Below, piece by piece: positions 16,086 to 25,135 of a stretch of DNA of 64,000 nucleotides. Position 1 is the first letter of the stretch, and each line of letters opens with the position of its first letter. The stretch is from NCBI GenBank assembly GCA_024636985.1, contig JAGXFY010000021.1, forward strand, positions 1 to 64,000, given 5' to 3'. The DNA comes from Petrocella sp024636985 (GTDB lineage Bacteria > Bacillota > Clostridia > Lachnospirales > Vallitaleaceae). Below the pieces are notes generated by a model. That model made no database searches, was not told where the DNA came from, and worked only from the letters and a program-made list of their open reading frames with translations. Made by a program: the position numbers and the translations under genes.

Positions 16086-17202
16086 TTAGTTAATGGTTTG
16101 CACTGCCATCCACTTCAAATATGCGTTTATAAAATCATCCAGCTGTCCATCCATCACCGCACCGACATTTCCAGTCTCATGATTGGTACGATGGTCTTTG
16201 ACCATATTATAAGGATGCATAACATAAGATCTTATTTGACTTCCCCAGCCAATTTCTTTGGTTTCGCCACGAATATCAGTCATCTTTTCATGCTGCTTCT
16301 GTCTTTCTACTTCAAAAAGCTTAATCTTTAACATCTTTAAAGCTTTGTCCTTATTCTTATGTTGAGATCTTTCATTTTGGCATTGTACAACAATACCTGT
16401 TGGTATGTGAGTAATCCTAATAGCTGAGTCCGTCTTATTGACGTGTTGGCCTCCAGCACCACTTGCTCTAAACGTGTCAATCCTAATGTCCTCAGAATTA
16501 ATTTCCACGTCTATATCTTCTTCAATATCCGGCATGACATCACAGGATGCAAAAGTTGTGTGACGCCTTCCCGAACTATCAAATGGTGATATTCTGACCA
16601 ACCTATGGACACCTTTTTCAGCCTTTAGATAACCATAAGCATTTTCACCACTAACCTCAAAGGTGATTGATTTTATGCCTGCCTCATCGCCTGCAAGATA
16701 GTCAATCACATCCAGATGAAAGTTCTTTTGATTGGACCATCTCATATACATTCTATAGAGCATTTCAACCCAATCACATGATTCCGTCCCACCTGCACCT
16801 GCATGAAGAGATAAAATTGCATTGTTGTTATCATAAGGTCCTTTTAACAAGGTTGCTATAACCATAGCATCATAATTAGCTATAAAGCCAGCTACCAATT
16901 CCTTGATTTCGCTTAAGAGATCCTCATCGGATTCTTCTTGTGCCATATCTATAAGTATATCAAGTTCTTCATAGTCTTGCAATATTTTCTTAAAGTCATC
17001 AATCTTATCGTTGAGTACTTTAATGTTTTTCAAAACTTCCTGTGATGCCTCAGGATTATTCCAGAAGTCTACAGCTGTGGATTGTGCTTCTAACTCTTGT
17101 CGTTTGTTCTCCGCGCCAGGGATGTCAAAGAGAAGCCCTCAGTTCTTCTAGTTTATTTTCATACCCTTTTAATTGTTGTCGTATTTGTTCCAACTCAATC
17201 AT
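16086..17202 (-). CDS. prfB: Peptide chain release factor 2 (programmed +1 frameshift)
   Basis: RF2 ends translation at UGA and UAA. The gene is in two frames. Frame 1 starts at ATG 17202 (GAGGTG upstream) and encodes 25 residues (MIELEQIRQQ...RASL) up to an in-frame TGA at 17125-17127. After a +1 slip on CTT the second frame (17126-16086) gives 346 residues, in total about 371 aa, normal for RF2. The stop-codon motif SPF is in RISPFDSSGRRHTT and the catalytic GGQ in ASGAGGQHVNKTD. Low RF2 favours frameshifting, so it autoregulates. It lies between secA and cheW. Confidence 0.97.
17124..17140 (-). promoter_or_regulatory. prfB +1 programmed frameshift signal
   Basis: On the minus strand, an internal Shine-Dalgarno-like GAGGG (17136-17140), 5 nt, then the slippery CTT (17128-17130), TGA (17125-17127) and C (17124). 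The CTT-TGA-C core and the spacing match the classical bacterial prfB site. Confidence 0.95.
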
Positions 17203-17255
17203 TTCAACACCTCTTTTTTTATACTACTTGTCAATCTTGTTGCCCTATATAAATC

Positions 17256-19823
17256 TTATCTACCATGACATTGCTTATATTTCTTACCACTTCCACATGG
17301 ACAAGGTTCGTTACGTCCCACTTTCTTTTCTGCTCTTTTAATCGGTGCCGGTTTTGAGCTTTCACCTTTGTTGGTTCCTGTAATTTTAGCCACCTGTTCA
17401 CGTTCTATCTTAACTTTCGCTCGAATGGAATACATGGCTCTAACGGTGCTCTCCTGAATGCTTTCAATCATGTCATCAAACATCTCAAAGCCAACAAACT
17501 TATACTCTACTAAAGGATCTCTCTGTCCATAAGCCCTAAGTCCAATACCTTGACGCATTTGATCCATGCTATCAATATGATCCATCCACTTTTGATCAAT
17601 GGATCTAAGCAAAACAACCCGTTCTGCTTCTCTTAATATTTCAACATCTTCAAATTCATCTTCTTTTGTTTTATATAGCTCATAAGCTTTATTCGTAATG
17701 AATTCAATAAATTTTTCACGGTTCATACCATCTTTTTCATCGTCGGTCATCTGAACATGATGTATGGGTATGATATTATGCATTTGCTCCATCATACCGG
17801 GCAGGTCCCATTCGTCCGGATGGTCCATACCGTTAGAAAAACCGTTGACAATCCTTTTGATATTGTCTGCAATCATGTTCATTATAACTTCTCGCATGTT
17901 CTGACCATCCAGAACCTTGCTTCGTTCCTCATAGATGATCTCGCGTTGCTCATTCATGACTTGATCATAATCAAGCAAATGCTTTCTAATTCCAAAGTTA
18001 TTACCTTCAACCTTTTTTTGTGCATTTTCTATTGCATTGGATAAGATGCCTGCGGCTATTGGCTCACCTTCCGGCAATCCCAGCCGACTAATGGTACTCT
18101 TAAAACGATCCGATCCAAAAAGACGCATAAGATCATCATCCAAAGATAAATAAAACTTGGATTCACCCGGATCACCTTGACGTCCAGAACGACCCCTTAA
18201 CTGATTGTCAATTCGTCTTGATTCATGACGTTCCGTACCAATGATTTTAAGACCGCCTGCTTCTATAACACCTTGACCCAGTTTAATGTCCGTACCACGA
18301 CCGGCCATGTTGGTTGCTATGGTAACCGCTTCAAATTGTCCGGCATTTGCCACAATCTCAGCTTCACGCTCATGAAACTTTGCATTCAGAACATTATGCC
18401 TTATGCCAGCCTTCTTTAATTCACGGCTCAGCTCTTCTGAAGAGTCAATGGTGACTGTACCTACGAGTACCGGTTGTCCCTTCTCATAGGATGCTTTTAC
18501 GTCACCTACGATAGCCCTGATTTTTTCTTCATGGGATCTATACACTTCATCCGCATGGTCTAGACGTACGATTGGTCGATTGGTAGGGATAACAATAACA
18601 TCCATACCATAAATTTCTCTAAATTCTTCTTCTTCTGTTAATGCGGTACCTGTCATACCGGCTCTTTTTTTATATCGATTAAAGTAGTTTTGGAAGGTTA
18701 TGGTTGCTAGTGTCTTACTTTCACGTCTAACATCCACATCTTCTTTGGCTTCAATGGCTTGATGCAATCCATTTGAATAACGTCTTCCAGGCATTAATCG
18801 GCCAGTGAACTCATCTACAATAACGATTTCACCTTCTTTTATGACGTAATTCTTATCCTTAAACATGGTATAATTGGCTCTAAGTGCCAAATTAATATGG
18901 TGTAATATCTCCATATTTTCCGGATCAGAAAGGTTTTCGATTTGAAAATAAGCTTCTACTTTTTTGACCCCTTCTGCCGTTAAAGTAACATTTTTTTCTT
19001 TTTCGTCCAATACAAAATCACCGGTCTCTTCAACCTCTTCATTAAGTATGGCACTTAATTTTGAGACTTCACCAATGACTTCACCTTTTCTTAATCTTTT
19101 TGATAACATATTCGCTTGTTGATAGAGATGGGTTGATTTACTACTACTTCCCGATATAATTAATGGCGTTCTCGCCTCGTCAATTAATATAGAGTCGACC
19201 TCATCGATGATCGCATAGTTCAATTCTCTTTGAACCATGTCTTTTTTATATATAACCATATTGTCTCTTAGGTAATCAAATCCGAACTCATTATTTGTAC
19301 CATAGGTTATGTCGGCTTGATATGCCGCATGTCTTTCTTCATTGGTGATCCCATTAATAAGTACACCTACGGATAAACCTAAGAAATTAAAGATTCTACC
19401 CATTTCCTCTGCATCACGCGCGGCCAAATAATCATTAACCGTAACAACGTGAACACCTTTACCGGATAAGGCGTTTAAGTAAGCCGGTAAGGTAGCTGCT
19501 AAGGTTTTTCCCTCACCAGTTTTCATCTCACCAATTCGACCTTGGTGAAAAATAATACCTCCGATAATCTGCGTTCTAAAAGCTTTTAAGCCAAGCACTC
19601 TATGTCCTACTTCTCTAACCGTTGCAAAAGCCTCGGGCAAAATATCATCCAAGGTTTCTCCTTCATCCAAACGTTGCTTAAGAATAGTGGTCATATCTTT
19701 TAGTTCATCGTCTGACATACGCGCATAAGTTGCATCCAAGTTATCAATTTGATCCACTAGGGGCATGATTCTTTTTAATTCTCGTTCACTATGTGTTTTA
19801 AATATTTTTCTAATTAGTGACAT
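17256..19823 (-). CDS. secA: Preprotein translocase ATPase SecA
   Basis: ATP-driven motor that pushes precursor proteins through SecYEG. 855 aa from the ATG at 19823, chosen because GGAAGGTG lies just upstream; a 14-codon longer frame has no ribosome site. Visible are MKTGEGKT (Walker A, 100-107), VNDYLAARDAEEMG, DEVDSILIDEARTPLIISG, MAGRGTDIKLG, QLRGRSGRQGDPG and the C-terminal zinc-binding tail GRNEPCPCGSGKKYKQCHG that contacts SecB or lipids. It has its own promoter (19872-19900) and leads a secA-prfB-cheW transcript. Confidence 0.98.
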   Translation of the reverse strand: MSLIRKIFKTHSERELKRIMPLVDQIDNLDATYARMSDDELKDMTTILKQRLDEGETLDDILPEAFATVREVGHRVLGLKAFRTQIIGGIIFHQGRIGEMKTGEGKTLAATLPAYLNALSGKGVHVVTVNDYLAARDAEEMGRIFNFLGLSVGVLINGITNEERHAAYQADITYGTNNEFGFDYLRDNMVIYKKDMVQRELNYAIIDEVDSILIDEARTPLIISGSSSKSTHLYQQANMLSKRLRKGEVIGEVSKLSAILNEEVEETGDFVLDEKEKNVTLTAEGVKKVEAYFQIENLSDPENMEILHHINLALRANYTMFKDKNYVIKEGEIVIVDEFTGRLMPGRRYSNGLHQAIEAKEDVDVRRESKTLATITFQNYFNRYKKRAGMTGTALTEEEEFREIYGMDVIVIPTNRPIVRLDHADEVYRSHEEKIRAIVGDVKASYEKGQPVLVGTVTIDSSEELSRELKKAGIRHNVLNAKFHEREAEIVANAGQFEAVTIATNMAGRGTDIKLGQGVIEAGGLKIIGTERHESRRIDNQLRGRSGRQGDPGESKFYLSLDDDLMRLFGSDRFKSTISRLGLPEGEPIAAGILSNAIENAQKKVEGNNFGIRKHLLDYDQVMNEQREIIYEERSKVLDGQNMREVIMNMIADNIKRIVNGFSNGMDHPDEWDLPGMMEQMHNIIPIHHVQMTDDEKDGMNREKFIEFITNKAYELYKTKEDEFEDVEILREAERVVLLRSIDQKWMDHIDSMDQMRQGIGLRAYGQRDPLVEYKFVGFEMFDDMIESIQESTVRAMYSIRAKVKIEREQVAKITGTNKGESSKPAPIKRAEKKVGRNEPCPCGSGKKYKQCHGR

Positions 19824-19871
19824 TTTTTCACCTTCCAAGACAATTTCTATTGTGTTTTCCAACATTACACA

Positions 19872-19900
19872 ATTTTACCATTAACCCTTAGGTTATTCAA
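19872..19900 (-). promoter_or_regulatory. Promoter of secA-prfB-cheW
   Basis: On the minus strand, -35 TTGAAT (19895-19900), a 17-bp spacer and -10 TAAAAT (19872-19877) with an extended TG. It is about 50 bp before the secA start codon. Confidence 0.75.
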
Positions 19901-19972
19901 CCTATTGTATTGAATAATTCAGCCTTATCCTAATACCAACTTATCCTACCCTATAGTTTTAAAAAAAGTATT

Positions 19973-20005
19973 AAAAAAATCTTCCGGCTCATACCGGAAG
20001 ATTTT
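19973..20005 (-). terminator. Terminator of hpf
   Basis: A perfect 12-bp stem AAAATCTTCCGG/CCGGAAGATTTT with a 6-nt loop, continuing into a T7 run on the minus strand, 8 bp after the hpf stop. Confidence 0.92.
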
Positions 20006-20012
20006 GAATTCT

Positions 20013-20537
20013 TTATTCAGGTGAAATCAAACCAAATTGTCCGTCTTTTCTTTTGTAGACCACGGCAAGTTCTTCTGTATCTCGATCCCTGAATACAAAA
20101 AAACTATGTCCCAAAAGTTCCATTTCCATACATGCTTCTTCAGCATCCATTGGTTTTATAGGAAACTTTTTACTTCTAACAATAGCCATACCTTCATCAT
20201 CTTCATAATCAGCCTGCGCGAAGGCTGTTCTAAATGTACCATGATGGCGGTGACGGTTTATTAATTTTTTCTTGTGCCTAAGCAATTGTCGCTCCAACAC
20301 ATCTATAACAAGATCTATAGCTGCATACATATTTTCAGCTTCTTCTTCGGCTCTAATAATAGTTCCCTTCAATGGCAAGGTGACTTCAATTATATGATTT
20401 TTCTTTAAAACACTCAAGGTAACTTGTACTTCAGTGTCTTCTGAAAAGTACTTTTCCAACTTACTGAGTTTATTAGTTGCCACTTCCCTTAATGCGTTGG
20501 TGATCTCGATATTTTTCCCACTTATTGTATAACGCAT
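20013..20537 (-). CDS. hpf: Ribosome hibernation promoting factor, long form
   Basis: A 174-aa long-type HPF (YvyD-like): the N-terminal S30AE domain (MRYTISGKNIEITNALREVATNKLSKLEKYF...) binds the 30S subunit and the C-terminal domain (IVRSKKFPIKPMDAEEACMEMELLGHSFFVFRDRDTEELAVVYKRKDG) dimerises ribosomes into 100S particles during slow growth. The ATG at 20537 has AGGAG upstream; an upstream TTG in frame is unlikely. It is monocistronic, with its own terminator, and is preceded by a sequence fitting the sigma-H consensus (20605-20631), which fits stationary-phase expression. Confidence 0.96.
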   Translation of the reverse strand: MRYTISGKNIEITNALREVATNKLSKLEKYFSEDTEVQVTLSVLKKNHIIEVTLPLKGTIIRAEEEAENMYAAIDLVIDVLERQLLRHKKKLINRHRHHGTFRTAFAQADYEDDEGMAIVRSKKFPIKPMDAEEACMEMELLGHSFFVFRDRDTEELAVVYKRKDGQFGLISPE

Positions 20538-20578
20538 ACGAACAACTCCTTTCAAACACGATAACGTGTTTTAACAAA

Positions 20579-20598
20579 ATTATAGCTTTTGCTATAAT
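20579..20598 (-). promoter_or_regulatory. Possible second hpf promoter element / perfect dyad
   Basis: A perfect inverted repeat ATTATAGC-TTTT-GCTATAAT. Its left half on the plus strand gives a minus-strand TATAAT at 20579-20584 that could be a sigma-A -10, but no good -35 is seen. It falls just downstream of the expected sigma-H start point and could be an operator or an mRNA 5' hairpin. Confidence 0.4.
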
Positions 20599-20604
20599 AT
20601 TAAT

Positions 20605-20631
20605 ATTCTGTCTTTAATGCGCATATCCTTC
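20605..20631 (-). promoter_or_regulatory. Putative sigma-H promoter of hpf
   Basis: On the minus strand, GAAGGATAT (20623-20631), an 11-bp spacer and ACAGAAT (20605-20611). This fits the Bacillus sigma-H consensus RnAGGAwWW - 11/12 bp - RnnGAAT at every defined position. hpf (yvyD) of B. subtilis is known to be transcribed by sigma-B and sigma-H, so the site is biologically sensible. Confidence 0.65.
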
Positions 20632-20706
20632 TTTTGAAACCTCTTTTTTTCGTTTATTTACTGTTTAAGAAATGTCAGAAGATTATGTGACTTTATTGAA
20701 CACGCC

Positions 20707-21004
20707 TGTGGATAACCTGGTTTATATTATTATTTTAACTGCATTTACTTGTGGATAGTGTGTTCAACTCTGTGTACAACCCCATTTTTCAAGGATTTTT
20801 CAAGTTTTTTGTGTGGATAATGCCATTTCAATAACTATATTATGTCAACGTACTAATCAACCATATGTTACAGATATATCAATAATTGAACATTACATAT
20901 CGACTTTATGACTTCTTATTCCTACACGACTTGAAAAGACTTACCTCATATTTTCATATCCTCATCTAACTTCTCTAATCCTCAATTTATAATACTGTGC
21001 ATAA
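20707..21004 (+). other. Cluster of DnaA-box-like 9-mers
   Basis: Two perfect boxes TGTGGATAA (20707-20715 and 20812-20820), two with one mismatch (TGTGGATAG 20750-20758, TGTGCATAA 20996-21004) and one with two (TGTGTACAA 20771-20779), all in the same orientation. They lie in a 560-bp AT-rich gap between hndD and hpf that has no credible gene. No dnaA or dnaN is near, so it is not an obvious oriC. Confidence 0.5.
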
Positions 21005-21051
21005 CCTCGAGGTATTGGGAAGGGTTTTCATAGGACAAATTGAAATAGCAT

Positions 21052-21093
21052 AAAAAAGTAGTAACCTTAGATTTGCATCCATGGCTACTACTT
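21052..21093 (-). terminator. Terminator of the hnd operon
   Basis: An 11-bp stem AAGTAGTAGCC/GGTTACTACTT (one G-U pair) with a 16-nt loop and a TTTTTT run on the minus strand, 23 bp after the hndD stop. Confidence 0.85.
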
Positions 21094-21116
21094 CTCTCTA
21101 AACATAATCTATATCA

Positions 21117-22880
21117 TTATGCTTTATCTTTTTGGCTATAATGTGTATGTAATAAATCATGGGCCTTGTGTGACATCGGTTCTCCAAGATATTTATCATA
21201 TAGCTCCATTACTGCTACATTTTCATGAGATTTTCTAATTGGCATGTCTTTATCAATTTGATAAATAGCATCCATACGTTTTTTGATGATGGATGAATCA
21301 CCATGATGGTAAGGTTGGCCACCACCACCGATACAACCGCCAGGACAAGCCATAACTTCAATAGCATGGAAGTTTCTAGGGTTACCATTACGTATTTCAG
21401 TCAGTAGCGCCTTCGCATTTCCAAGTCCGTGAGCAATACCAATGTTAAGCTTCAAACCATCAAAATCAACTTCCGCAGCACGAACACCATCAAAGCCTCT
21501 TAATTGCTCAAAATCAATTTTTGGTAAAGGTTTCTTAACATGAACTTCATAAGCTGTTCTAAGTGCAGCTTCAATAACACCACCGGTGGAACCAAAGATA
21601 ACTGCTGCACCTGTTGAAACGCCAAGTGGCTTATCAAATTCAGAATCTTCAAGTTCATCAATATCAATATTAACCTGCTCAATTAAATGTGCAAGCTCTC
21701 TTGTTGAGATAACAAGATCCACATCCGGATTACCATCTACGCTAAACTCGGCTCTATCTGCCTCATATTTTTTGGCCAAACAAGGCATGACGGATACAAC
21801 CACCAAATCCTTACGATCAATCTTTAAGATATCAGCATAATAAGATTTTGCTACTGCACCAAACATTTGTTGTGGCGATTTGGCGGATGATGGAATATCA
21901 ATTAAATCTGGAAACTGACTTTCAACAAAGTTAACCCATGCAGGACAGCATGATGTCAATATTGGAAGTGGAACATCTTTTTCGCCTGCTAGAAAACGTC
22001 CAAGACGTCCTAGAAGCTCTGTACCTTCTTCCATAATGGTTAGGTCTGCTGCAAAATCAGTATCAAATACCTGATCAAATCCGATTTGCTTAAGTGCTGT
22101 TACCATTTTACCTGTTATGATTGTTCCCGGTTCATGTCCGAATTCTTCACCAAGAGCTACCCTAACAGCAGGAGCTACTTGAACGATAACGGTTTTTTCA
22201 GGATTTGCTAAGGCTTCAACAACTTTCCAAGTATGGTCATTTTCAGATAATGCGCCAACAGGACATACCGCTACACACTGGCCACAGTGTGTACATACTG
22301 TTTCTGTCAATGGTAACTCGAAAGCCGGGGAAACAACAGCATTAAAACCTCTATTGATTCCTGATAATGCGCCAACTTCCTGAACTTCATTACACATTGT
22401 TTCACATCTTCTGCACATGATACATTTATCCATGTCGCGTATAATAGAGGTTGAATAATCCTTTTTATATGTTGACATTTCTTTGCCTGTAATATTGATT
22501 TCTCTAATACCAATCATTTCTGCTAGGTCTTGTAATTCGCAATCACCAGACTGAGAGCAAGTTAAACAATCTTTTGGATGATCAGACAGAATCAATTCTG
22601 TTACTGTCTTTCTTGTTTCAAGGACACGCATGGTATTCGTACGAACTACCATACCGTCAAGTGCAGGTGTTGCACATGAAGGTGCTAAATTGCCTCTACC
22701 TTCTACTTCAACCACACAAACACGACATGATGCCGTTTGATTGACCATTTTTGTATCATGTAAATCTAAATGACATAAAGTGGGGATGGTTATTCCAAGT
22801 TTTTTGGCACCATCCAATATGGTGCTGCCTTTTGGAACAAAAACTTCTTTCCCGTCAATGACTATTCTAATATCTGACAT
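21117..22880 (-). CDS. hndD: [FeFe] hydrogenase catalytic subunit (HndD/HydA type)
   Basis: Reduces protons to H2 at the H-cluster. 587 aa: an N-terminal 2Fe-2S domain (Cys36, 52, 55, 69), a His-Cys3 cluster motif HPKDCLTCSQSGDC (101-114), two 4Fe-4S motifs (CIMCRRCETMC 153-163; CTHCGQCVAVC 196-206) and the H-cluster motifs TSCCPAW (309-315), MPCLAKK (365-371) and ACPGGCIGGGGQP (511-523). The ending lacks an extra 2Fe-2S domain. With hndABC it forms the NAD(P)-linked hydrogenase of group A3, many of which bifurcate electrons between ferredoxin and NADH. Maturases HydEFG are not in the window. Confidence 0.97.
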   Translation of the reverse strand: MSDIRIVIDGKEVFVPKGSTILDGAKKLGITIPTLCHLDLHDTKMVNQTASCRVCVVEVEGRGNLAPSCATPALDGMVVRTNTMRVLETRKTVTELILSDHPKDCLTCSQSGDCELQDLAEMIGIREINITGKEMSTYKKDYSTSIIRDMDKCIMCRRCETMCNEVQEVGALSGINRGFNAVVSPAFELPLTETVCTHCGQCVAVCPVGALSENDHTWKVVEALANPEKTVIVQVAPAVRVALGEEFGHEPGTIITGKMVTALKQIGFDQVFDTDFAADLTIMEEGTELLGRLGRFLAGEKDVPLPILTSCCPAWVNFVESQFPDLIDIPSSAKSPQQMFGAVAKSYYADILKIDRKDLVVVSVMPCLAKKYEADRAEFSVDGNPDVDLVISTRELAHLIEQVNIDIDELEDSEFDKPLGVSTGAAVIFGSTGGVIEAALRTAYEVHVKKPLPKIDFEQLRGFDGVRAAEVDFDGLKLNIGIAHGLGNAKALLTEIRNGNPRNFHAIEVMACPGGCIGGGGQPYHHGDSSIIKKRMDAIYQIDKDMPIRKSHENVAVMELYDKYLGEPMSHKAHDLLHTHYSQKDKA

Positions 22881-22903
22881 TTGGTTTTGCCTCCTTCTCT
22901 CAA

Positions 22904-24697
22904 TTATCGTTTTTCAATAGCAGCAAACTTACAAGTATCGTAACAAGCACCACATTTGATACATGTTTCCTGATCAATAACATGTAATTTCTTAACTTCA
23001 CCAGAAATACAGTTTACAGGACATACACGTGCACATGCCGTACAGCCAATACACTTGTCTTCAAGTATATAATAGCTTAATAGAGATGTACATTGTCCTG
23101 AAGGGCACTTTTTATCATTGATATGGGCCAAATACTCATCATAGAATGCATCCAAAGTTGATAAAATCGGATTAGGCGCTGTTTGTCCCAAACCACATAG
23201 TGAGGCACTCTTAATTGTACGGCTTAATCTTTTTAGTTCGTCAATGTGTTTCATTTCACCTTTACCATCAACAATAACTTCAAGAATTTCGTGCAAACGT
23301 TTTGTACCTACACGACATGGCGTACATTTTCCACATGATTCTTCTACAGTAAACTCTAGATAGAATTTGGCTATCGCAGGCATACAGTCATCTTCATCCA
23401 TGACAATCATCCCACCAGATCCCATCATAGAACCTGCAGCTATAAGATTATCAAAGTCGATTGGTGTATCCAAATCTTTTTCAGTTAAGCAACCGCCAGA
23501 TGGTCCACCTGTTTGAACTGCTTTAAACTTTTTACCATCTTTGATACCGCCACCGATATCATATATAACTTCACGAAGTGTTGTACCCATTGGAACTTCA
23601 ATCAAACCAACGTTGTTGATTTTACCGGCTAATGCAAAAACTTTGGTTCCGGTTGATCGCTCTGTTCCTATTTTAGAATACCAATCTGAACCTTTTAAAA
23701 GGATGGCTGGTACATTAGCAAAAGTTTCAACATTGTTTACATTGGTTGGTTTACCCCAGTATCCGGATTCAGCTGGAAATGGTGGCTTTGTGGTTGGCTC
23801 ACCACGCTCCCCTTCCATTGAATGAATCAATGCTGTTTCTTCACCACATACGAAGGCTCCAGCTCCGTAAGTTAGTTCAATATCAAATTCAAAGCCTGTA
23901 CCCATAATGTCTTGTCCTAGAAGACCATACTCTCTTGCATCACTAATGGCCTTTTCTAGACGTTTAATCGCCAAAGGATACTCTGCACGAATATATACGC
24001 GCCCTTGTGTAGCACCTATTGCATACCCGCATATTGCCATTGCTTCAATAACTGAATGTGGATCTCCTTCAAGAATTGAACGGTCCATAAAGGCACCTGG
24101 GTCACCTTCATCCGCATTACAGATGACATATTTTTGGTCTGCATCATAACCTGCTGCAAATTGCCATTTAAGACCGGTAGGGAAGCCTCCACCCCCACGG
24201 CCACGTAAACCGGAGTCTTTGATTAAATCGATAACATCTTCCGGCGTCATTTCTGTCAATGCTTTTCCTATAGCTTGATACCCATCTCTTGCTATATAAT
24301 CATCAATAACATCAGGATCAATTAAGCCACAGTTTCTAAGGGCAATACGCATTTGCTTCTTATAGAAGTCCATGTCCTTAGAATCAGAAATGATTTCTTT
24401 TGTGTCAGGATTAACATATAGCAATCTCTCCACTTTTCTTCCTTTGACACAATGTTCAGCAACCAATTCTTCTGCATCTTCCGGTTTAACTTGTACATAA
24501 AATGTATTATCAGGTAGTATTTTAACGACAGGTCCCTTTTCGCAGAAACCAAAACAACCGGTTGTTAAAACTTGTACATCATCACTAAGATTGTTTGCTA
24601 CAATAGCTTTTTCCAGATTCGTTACAATACCGTCTGCTTCGGCAGATTTACAACCTGTACCACCGCAAACCAGCATTTGTATTTTATAGTTAGCCAT
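22904..24697 (-). CDS. hndC: NAD(P)-binding flavoprotein subunit of the hydrogenase (HndC/HydB, NuoF-like)
   Basis: 597 aa. The N-terminal thioredoxin-like 2Fe-2S domain (VCGGTGCKSAEADG and TGCFGFCEKGP, residues 10-60) leads into the NuoF core with the FMN/NAD motifs SGLRGRGGGGFPTGLKW and GAGAYICGEE-like GAGAFVCGEETALI, the 4Fe-4S motif ESCGKCTPCRVGT, and two C-terminal ferredoxin 4Fe-4S motifs (CIGCTACARVCP, CIKCGACYDTC). FMN and these clusters pass electrons between NADH, ferredoxin and HndD; this is the subunit held to be the site of bifurcation. It lies 23 bp upstream of hndD. Confidence 0.96.
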   Translation of the reverse strand: MANYKIQMLVCGGTGCKSAEADGIVTNLEKAIVANNLSDDVQVLTTGCFGFCEKGPVVKILPDNTFYVQVKPEDAEELVAEHCVKGRKVERLLYVNPDTKEIISDSKDMDFYKKQMRIALRNCGLIDPDVIDDYIARDGYQAIGKALTEMTPEDVIDLIKDSGLRGRGGGGFPTGLKWQFAAGYDADQKYVICNADEGDPGAFMDRSILEGDPHSVIEAMAICGYAIGATQGRVYIRAEYPLAIKRLEKAISDAREYGLLGQDIMGTGFEFDIELTYGAGAFVCGEETALIHSMEGERGEPTTKPPFPAESGYWGKPTNVNNVETFANVPAILLKGSDWYSKIGTERSTGTKVFALAGKINNVGLIEVPMGTTLREVIYDIGGGIKDGKKFKAVQTGGPSGGCLTEKDLDTPIDFDNLIAAGSMMGSGGMIVMDEDDCMPAIAKFYLEFTVEESCGKCTPCRVGTKRLHEILEVIVDGKGEMKHIDELKRLSRTIKSASLCGLGQTAPNPILSTLDAFYDEYLAHINDKKCPSGQCTSLLSYYILEDKCIGCTACARVCPVNCISGEVKKLHVIDQETCIKCGACYDTCKFAAIEKR

Positions 24698-24718
24698 TTT
24701 TTAACCTCCTAACCTATT

Positions 24719-25114
24719 TTATTCGATTGTTTTATGAGTTTGTGGTATGATCCCGTCTACTAAAGTGCCTTCAACAATATGCTTTTCAATGATTTCAAGT
24801 GCCTTTTTGTTATCCACATTACCATATACCACACCGTCTTGACCCGGTAGAACAACTTCTATAGTAGGCTCTGCATAACAATAACCCATACATCCTGTTT
24901 GTGTAACTACAACATTATCTACACCTTTTGCAGCACACTCATCTATGATATAGGTCATGATTTCCCTTGCACCTGAAGCAATACCACAAGTTGCCATGGC
25001 TACTCTTACCTTCACCAAGGTATCACTATTTTCACCTTTTTCTCTTAAGGCTACTTGAGATTGAACATCCTCTTTGATCTTCTTAAGATCTGCAAATGAT
25101 TTTATTTTTGCCAT
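24719..25114 (-). CDS. hndB: Thioredoxin-like [2Fe-2S] subunit of the hydrogenase (HndB)
   Basis: A 131-aa protein with the 2Fe-2S pattern CGIASGAREIMTYI (Cys43 region) and TQTGCMGYCYAEP, as in HndB of NADP-reducing hydrogenases. It also resembles the N-terminal domain of HndC, suggesting duplication within the operon. Likely an electron-transfer subunit of the HndABCD complex. AAAGGAGG precedes the ATG, and gaps to hndA and hndC are about 20 bp. Confidence 0.92.
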   Translation of the reverse strand: MAKIKSFADLKKIKEDVQSQVALREKGENSDTLVKVRVAMATCGIASGAREIMTYIIDECAAKGVDNVVVTQTGCMGYCYAEPTIEVVLPGQDGVVYGNVDNKKALEIIEKHIVEGTLVDGIIPQTHKTIE

Positions 25115-25135
25115 TTGAATGCCTCCTTTATGATT

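Noticed and set aside
17033..17202. A frameshift mutation in prfB
   Set aside because: The break is at the classic CTT-TGA-C site with an internal Shine-Dalgarno sequence, so it is programmed, not an error.
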